Part shown: positions 58,420 to 64,000 of the stretch, piece after piece | How positions within the stretch are numbered: position 1 is the first letter of the stretch | Layout of the letters: each line of letters starts with the position of its first letter | NCBI RefSeq assembly: GCF_026210795.1 | Contig: NC_089455.1 | Location: 2,976,001-3,040,000, forward strand | Reading direction: 5' to 3' | DNA from: Rhizophagus irregularis | Taxonomy: Eukaryota; Glomeromycota; Glomeromycetes; Glomerales; Glomeraceae | DNA: 64,000 nt | Position numbers and translations under genes: made by a program | The notes under the pieces: model-generated | The model's input: the letters and a program-made list of their open reading frames with translations, nothing else | What the model was told of the DNA's origin: nothing | The model's database searches: none

Positions 58420-61400
58420 AAAACGATATAATTTTTTTTTTTCGGTATAAAAAAAAAATTAATCGATAACATTTTTTATTTTCATTTCTATATTAGTATT
58501 CTAAAAATGTAATCTTGAATAAGATATGAATTTTAAGGGGGTTTGGAAGTTAATCTATTTATTATTATAATCAATATATATCAATATATGTAAATGAATT
58601 CGGAATTTCTTTTTCTTATATTAGATATAAAAAGTAATCGAAAACTTTAGAAAAAAAAAATATTTACTTTATTTATTAAAGAAAATCATGACCAAAATCA
58701 GATAAAAAAAAATAAGCCATTTCATTTCCCGTTCTTTACCAACAAATACAATAATACCAACAAGGTACACAAAGGGAATAACTTGAAAAATTCAAAAAAA
58801 AAAAATTAAAAATAAAAATAAAAAAAAAATAAAAAAATAAAACATCGGAGAAGCCAAGGATTTTATTGTCCATTGTTAAAATAATAAGTTACTTTGGTTA
58901 CAAAGATAGATCTTGTGCTGGCAAGATTCAAACTAGCGCAAAAAAATATATAACTTGCGGTTAAGGGACTAATGTCAAGTTAAATAAATTTGTAACAGAG
59001 TACAAAGCATTGTTGAAAGTTTTTTATTCATGAAAATGAGAAAAGGGTTCAACAGGGTTTTTTGATGCTTGGTGTAAAGATGTTTTGGGATGACCGGATG
59101 TACAGTAGTAAAAAAGAAAATTAATTAAAAAAGCATGGATGGAGATTACAAATTACAAAAACCAACAAAAGATTAAAAATTTTTTCTTTTTTACAAAACA
59201 AATCACAAAAAGATGATCAATTTATTATATGGAAATATTAATTTATTTTTTTAATTTGATGATTTTTTCCGTGGAGAAAGGTAAATATTGTACTCTCCCT
59301 CGTTTTTAATAAATATCTCTATATTAATCTATTTAAAATAATTTACATACGAACAAATACGAAATAAATAAGAAATAAATAAACCCAAAAATAAGCAAAA
59401 GTAATAATTTTATTGGATAATGTAACATAAACAATAAACCAAAATGAGAGAAAGCCGTAATTATGGAGAAAGATTCCGCAAAAAAAAAAATGATAAAGTT
59501 TGATTAGGTTAGAAGGAATTCTAAATAGAGTAAAAACTTGTGAACACAAGTTTTTGCGCGATCATTGGTATTATAAAAAGAATATCATTTAAATTGATAA
59601 TCTTTTTTTGTAAATATATAAATATATATATATATTTATATTTATAAAGTAAATTAAAAAAGATTACACTATCAATTATGTACGCAGTGCGCCCACACGG
59701 CGCTGCACAAAGCATTTGTCTGGAATCATGAACAAGTAACTTACCTATAATCGTACCATAACACTACCGCATGGTTGTCCGACAATTTCCTATTTTGGTT
59801 CCTATCAAATCATCTAAAAGTAATAAATCTGCAAAAAAAAAAAAAAAAAATGTATTTGAAAATCTTGATTCTTTGGAAAGTTGGAAGCACACATACTAAT
59901 CTATTTTTGAAAACTATGCTGTTCGTTTATCTTTTTATTACAAACATTTTTTTGTATGCTCCTACAGCCTAAAAAAAAAAAAAAGCGGCTGTACCTTTTT
60001 TGAATATTTTTTGAAACAAGAATGTTTCAAATAATTTGAATTGGAAATATAAATCTTATTTCTTATAAAATGAATAAAAAAAAGAATAATAATAAAAAAA
60101 TAATAATAATAAATAATAAAAAAAAAAAAAAGATAGAAAAAAAAGAAAAAGGAAAAAAAAAGAAAAAAAGATGAAAAAAAAGACCCCTTAGAATTTTTTT
60201 TTTAACGGATTAGATTTTAGATGAAATCACTGATTGAACAGATGTGGATTAGCGCGGTATAATTCTCAAAAAAGTGAACCATTTTATCATAATAGTTTAT
60301 CAGTTATTAAAGTTAGCTTTGTTAATTTTTTTACACTTTGACTATCATTTTTTTAACTTAAACACTTTTTGACTAAAAAACAACTAAAAACGGTATCTTG
60401 TGCGAATATTTTTTGGATGTTACCCGCACCTGAAATCGATTACATGTGCACAAGTCCCGCACTTGACCGACCTGCATTTTCCCTTTTTTGTAGTATAGGA
60501 ATAATATGTTATAGAACACAAGGGCATTTCTTTTTAATATTGTACTTGCCTACAAGGGTCTCATTTATCATACCGATTTGTTATCTGTTTAATACCGTTT
60601 TTGGAAACCGGTTTGTGTTTCCGTATACCTAATTGTTGATATTTCCATCTGTCTCTCTAGAAATTAAATGAACATAAACAATTATAAACACTAGTCAATC
60701 ATTGAACCACCACAACATTTTGTCGATACTTTCTATTTTAATTATACAAAATTTAAATTCAATTTTATTATCAATGAAAATAAACATAAATAAATTTATT
60801 ATTTATTAGTTTATTTTTATTTTATTAAATTTAATTAAAAATCAATTTATTTCTTTTATTTTTATTTTTATTTTATATTATTTTTATGCAATAAAATAAT
60901 TCACGCTTGGTCTATCATAAAAATTATATGTCGTACTGGCTTTAATTTTTACCGTTTTTAATTAGCTCCAAAACGATGCTCTCGTGTGTATGTAATGTAT
61001 GTGTGTGTATATATATATGTATATATATATGTATATATGTATACGTGTATATATATATATATATTATATTTTTTTTTTATATATATAAATTATTTATATT
61101 TAATTTATTTTTTTTAATATAAAATGTATAATATATATATTATACATAATATGTATATTTTTTTCATTCAAGTATAAATGCTAATCAAAAGAGATTTTTT
61201 TTTTTGATTTTCTTGTGTATCAATGCAAAAACCTGTTTGGAACTTGATTAAAGAAAATTAGGGGTTCTCTTAAATGACCAATCAGATCGTCTGTTTTTAT
61301 TTTATAAAATCCCCAAAAATTTTTCCAATAAATTGCCGGTTTATCAATTTTTTATTGGTTAATTAGTTAATCAAATTAACCTTTACAATATCAACATATA

Positions 61401-62081
61401 TAGTGTGAGATTTAGTGCTCGGGGATTTTTTTCGTCAAAATAACTCTCCAGAGTTCTTGAGCAAAAAAGGTCAACTTGTGCGCCTACAAAAGGTGAGTAA
61501 CATTGGACCACTTTTTTTTTTTTTTCCCTGCTCCAAGGGATCCAGGTACAAACTCAATCCTATTTTCCTAATAGTTTGGTAGTATCTTGGTTTTGTAAGT
61601 AATTGAAAAAATAAAAAAAAAAGAAAAATTTATTATTCCCTTTCAATTTTATTTATTTTTTTTTATTTTATGTCTTTTATCCTTTTCTTTCAATTCTTTA
61701 TAATTCATTTATAGTTTTTTAATTATTAATTTAATTTGATTAATTTTCCCTTATTTTAAAATCTTTTCATTCAACAATTCCTAATTAATTCGAATTAATT
61801 CGAAAATTAATTTATAAACCTTTCGAGATTTCTTTTTAATCATTTTTTTTTTTCTTTTCTTTGTTTTTTCAATACTTCTTTACCATCTCTAAAACACGTT
61901 TTGAACACGGTTTCAATCTATAACTTTTCTATACTTAATACTTTTAATATATATAACCTTACCACGTATTTTTTTTTTTAAAAAAAAAAAAAGCTCTGGG
62001 GAAACTTTAGGCTCATCTTTATTTTGTAAAACCTTTTCTTAACGTTGTCTACGTATTACGTACGTTTCTTGAATATATACC
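58420..62081. promoter_or_regulatory. Long gene-free leader region upstream of the NDT80-like gene
   Basis: I support no gene over 3.6 kb on either strand. Islands of ordinary composition stand out: 58855-59105, 59680-59770 and 60240-60500. Low-complexity purine tracts (60060-60190) and a (TA/TG)n microsatellite (60995-61085) lie between. A CCAAT box (gaccaatcag) occurs at about 61277-61286. Long 5' regions are usual for developmental regulators, so part of this is probably promoter and 5' UTR; that is an inference. Confidence 0.45.
60995..61085. repeat. (TA/TG)n microsatellite
   Basis: Alternating tgtgtgta and tatatatgtata units run over about 90 bp and end in a T-run. Confidence 0.85.
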
Positions 62082-64000
62082 ATGAATATTACAGAGGATA
62101 AGTGGTCTTTACAACAACAAAATCAAGTTCCTCCTTCACCTCACCATCCTCATCCTGCTATGTCTCCACAAATGAACGGCATGCCACCAGAAAATTTTAT
62201 CCAACCCTTTCAATATGACGGTCAACCTCCAAATCAAATGCATCCCCAACAAATGTAAGTAATAGATTGCCATTTATTGTTATAATATCACACCACTTTT
62301 TATACGTTTGGTTGGTTACCGCGTATCGTTTTACAGTTATTATTACAACGAGCATAGTATATTAGTACCGCGTTCTATTTTGTACAAAGTATACAAACTG
62401 ATTTTGGTTTGTATGCAAGTTAATGGTTTCCCGCCGCGTGTTACCTTACACATACTTTTTACAAAAGTCTTTAGAAACTCTTCGTCCTATAAGCTCTATT
62501 CTTTTATTATCCTTCACTTCCTTTCCAGGATTATTTTATTTAACAAAAAAAAAAATTTTTTTTTTTGGCGGGCAAGGGGTTATATAATATATATATATAT
62601 GTACATTTCTCCCTGTAAACAACCATGTTTCCTTTTTTTCCCAGCCCAGTTTATATTGATACAACACATTCCCAGTTTCAAAGGTAGTCACTGATCTAGG
62701 ATATCAATTCATTCTATAATATTAGATGGGATTGATTATTATGCTCTTTTTTTTTTTTTTTTGTTGTGTAATACTGTAAAACGTTGTGGCTGTAAGGTGG
62801 TTTACTAGACGTAATATGCTTGTGTGTGGCTGTAAGAATTCAATTGCTGTTGTAAATGGGCTCGCTCGATATCTTATGCACCGCCTCAATCATACCAATT
62901 CATTCATTGGTTTTTTTTTTTAAAAAAAAATTTTTTTTCTTTAGAATATAAAATTCTTAATCTGTTTTTTTTTTTATTTATTTATTATATCTTTATAGTT
63001 TTGTTTCAATGTCTACATCCGGTCCACCTCAAACTCCACGACAGAATGGATCCCCAACAAATACTTCATCTTCAACTACACCAACCGTGACTGATCGTAA
63101 AGTCATGGATAATCGACCCGCTTTTACGACAACATCATTTCATGCTGCTCCATTCCAACCAGGAGCAGTAAGAAAACGTAGGGCCGATGCATTAGGTTTT
63201 CCGGTTGATGCTGGTCCATTTTTCTCTCAAACACAACAGCATTATAATGTATATACGATGGATAGAAATAATGGGTAAGTTGGACAAGTGTAACATTTTT
63301 GTAACTCTTTTTTTTTTTTTTACTACCATCTCCTGCATTGTCAATTAACTTTAAATTATTAATTTTTTGATCTCCTCTTTCCCTTATTTCCCTGTCATCC
63401 CTTTCAACCCATGTGAACATATTACATAATTGTTACACAAACAGTCTTAAACTTCGAATTAATTCAAAAGTTGATCGTGGCTTTTTCTTGGCTGATAGTG
63501 ATTGGACATGCTATAGAAGAAATTATTTTCAAATTAGTAGTGCATTCTCTATTCAAGGAATGACACATCCTGTTAATGAAACAGAAGTAGCATGTTTAAT
63601 TGAAGTTGAAGGTCAATTTCATCCAATCAGTCAATTTTTATTAGGAATTACAGCGCGAGTCTCCAATAGTGATAAGAAGATCGAATTAGTACAGCACACA
63701 CCGAAACGTGATAAAGGACCTCAAATGGTTCCAGTACCAAAACCAATTCGTCCAGGTGGCAATTTAAATTTAAGTTCAGTTGGATCCAATTCTAATATTG
63801 TTACATTCGAGCGTATTCAATTTAAGACCGCCACTGCAAATAATGGAAAACGTCGTGCCGCTCAACAATACTATGTGGTCATGGTAGATCTTTATGCTCA
63901 AGTTGACGGATTTGAACAACCTTTCAGAGTTGCTACATCAACTTCGGCTCCATTGGTAGTACGAGGAAGAAGTCCTGGTCATTATGCTGATAATCATGAT
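62082..64000 (+). CDS. NDT80/PhoG-domain transcription factor, 5' part (runs off the window)
   Basis: NDT80/PhoG proteins are Ig-fold (p53-like) DNA-binding regulators of meiosis, nutrient response and non-self recognition in fungi. Exons are 62082-62254, 62999-63274 and 63445 to beyond 64000, all with GTAAGT donors. The N-terminus (MNITEDKWSLQQQNQVPPSP) is Pro/Gln/His-rich. Exon 2 adds a Ser/Thr-rich stretch, then RKRRADALGFPVDAGPFFSQ. The domain follows: LKLRINSKVDRGFFLADSDW, TCYRRNYFQISSAFSIQG, ELVQHTPKRDKGPQ, IVTFERIQFKTATANNGKRR and AAQQYYVVMVDLYAQVDG. These match the core of the NDT80_PhoG fold, including the GKRRAAQQYY segment near the DNA. The first intron is 744 nt, far longer than others here. 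The 3' part is missing. Confidence 0.92.

Noticed and set aside
58030-58472. Phe/Ile/Leu-rich reverse-strand frames that mimic membrane proteins
   Set aside because: They are translations of the (AAAAT)n microsatellite.
58900-58990. Reverse-strand segment with a B-box-like gtttgaatc, considered as a tRNA or tRNA-derived SINE
   Set aside because: The acceptor and D arms do not pair and no usable anticodon arm is visible.
62308-62694. 128-aa frame inside the first intron of the NDT80-like gene
   Set aside because: It sits between good splice sites that join the real protein in phase. Its composition is intron-like, and it ends in transcribed low-complexity sequence.
1-64000. CRISPR arrays, bacterial operons or prophage
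   Set aside because: No regularly spaced palindromic repeats, no Shine-Dalgarno-led gene strings; spliceosomal introns throughout show this is nuclear eukaryotic DNA.

Overview
The window is AT-rich eukaryotic DNA with compact, intron-rich genes. Introns are mostly 60-110 nt with GTAAGT-like donors and TACTAAC-like branch points. Gene content points to a fungus: Nsp1, Tim54, Bud6/Aip3, Ett1-like, an NDT80/PhoG factor and a MATA_HMG protein. The base composition, the MATA_HMG gene and a decayed nuclease-like effector next to many DNA-transposon relics fit an arbuscular mycorrhizal fungus (Glomeromycotina, Rhizophagus-like). That placement is an inference from sequence style; I could run no search.

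Positions 1-35,110 form a gene-dense housekeeping block. In order it holds: 5' end of a PPC decarboxylase-like gene (-), nucleoside diphosphate kinase (+), PROPPIN Hsv2/WIPI3-like (-), Ett1-like TPR protein (+), profilin (-), Bud6/Aip3 (+), MATA_HMG factor (-), tRNA-Glu (-), coiled-coil protein (+), ubiquitin C-terminal hydrolase (-), small membrane protein (+), SDHAF1/Sdh6 (-), nucleoporin Nsp1 (-), Mis18 (+), TCTP (-), ER FKBP (-), a Cys-rich membrane protein with a Gly-Ala-Pro repeat (+), histidinol-phosphate aminotransferase (-), Tim54 (+) and DNA ligase I (-). Six neighbouring pairs are head-to-head with 146-574 bp between start codons, so bidirectional promoters are the rule. Profilin and Bud6, both formin partners in actin assembly, share one such promoter.

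Positions 35,110-52,000 are accessory. They hold three non-autonomous DNA elements: a TA-flanked MITE (36983-37678), a CCCTAT-ended element (about 38147-39561) and a near-perfect palindrome (46395-46798). They also hold a nuclease-like effector fossil, a small two-exon membrane protein gene, a decayed gene remnant and a TPX2-like spindle gene. At 47382-51940 lies a 4.6-kb DNA transposon with 9-bp target duplications. Its decayed transposase carries two N-terminal zinc-binding modules, a probable DDE core and a C-terminal RING-like domain.

Positions 52,000-62,000 are gene-poor, extremely AT-rich and full of tandem repeats. The window closes with the 5' part of an NDT80/PhoG-domain transcription factor (+).

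The most unusual gene-structure signal is coding reduced to almost nothing at gene ends. Profilin and TCTP appear to have a last coding exon consisting only of the stop codon. Mis18 and Nsp1 have first coding exons of 3 and 4 nt. The ubiquitin hydrolase has a 12-nt microexon and a GC-AG intron.
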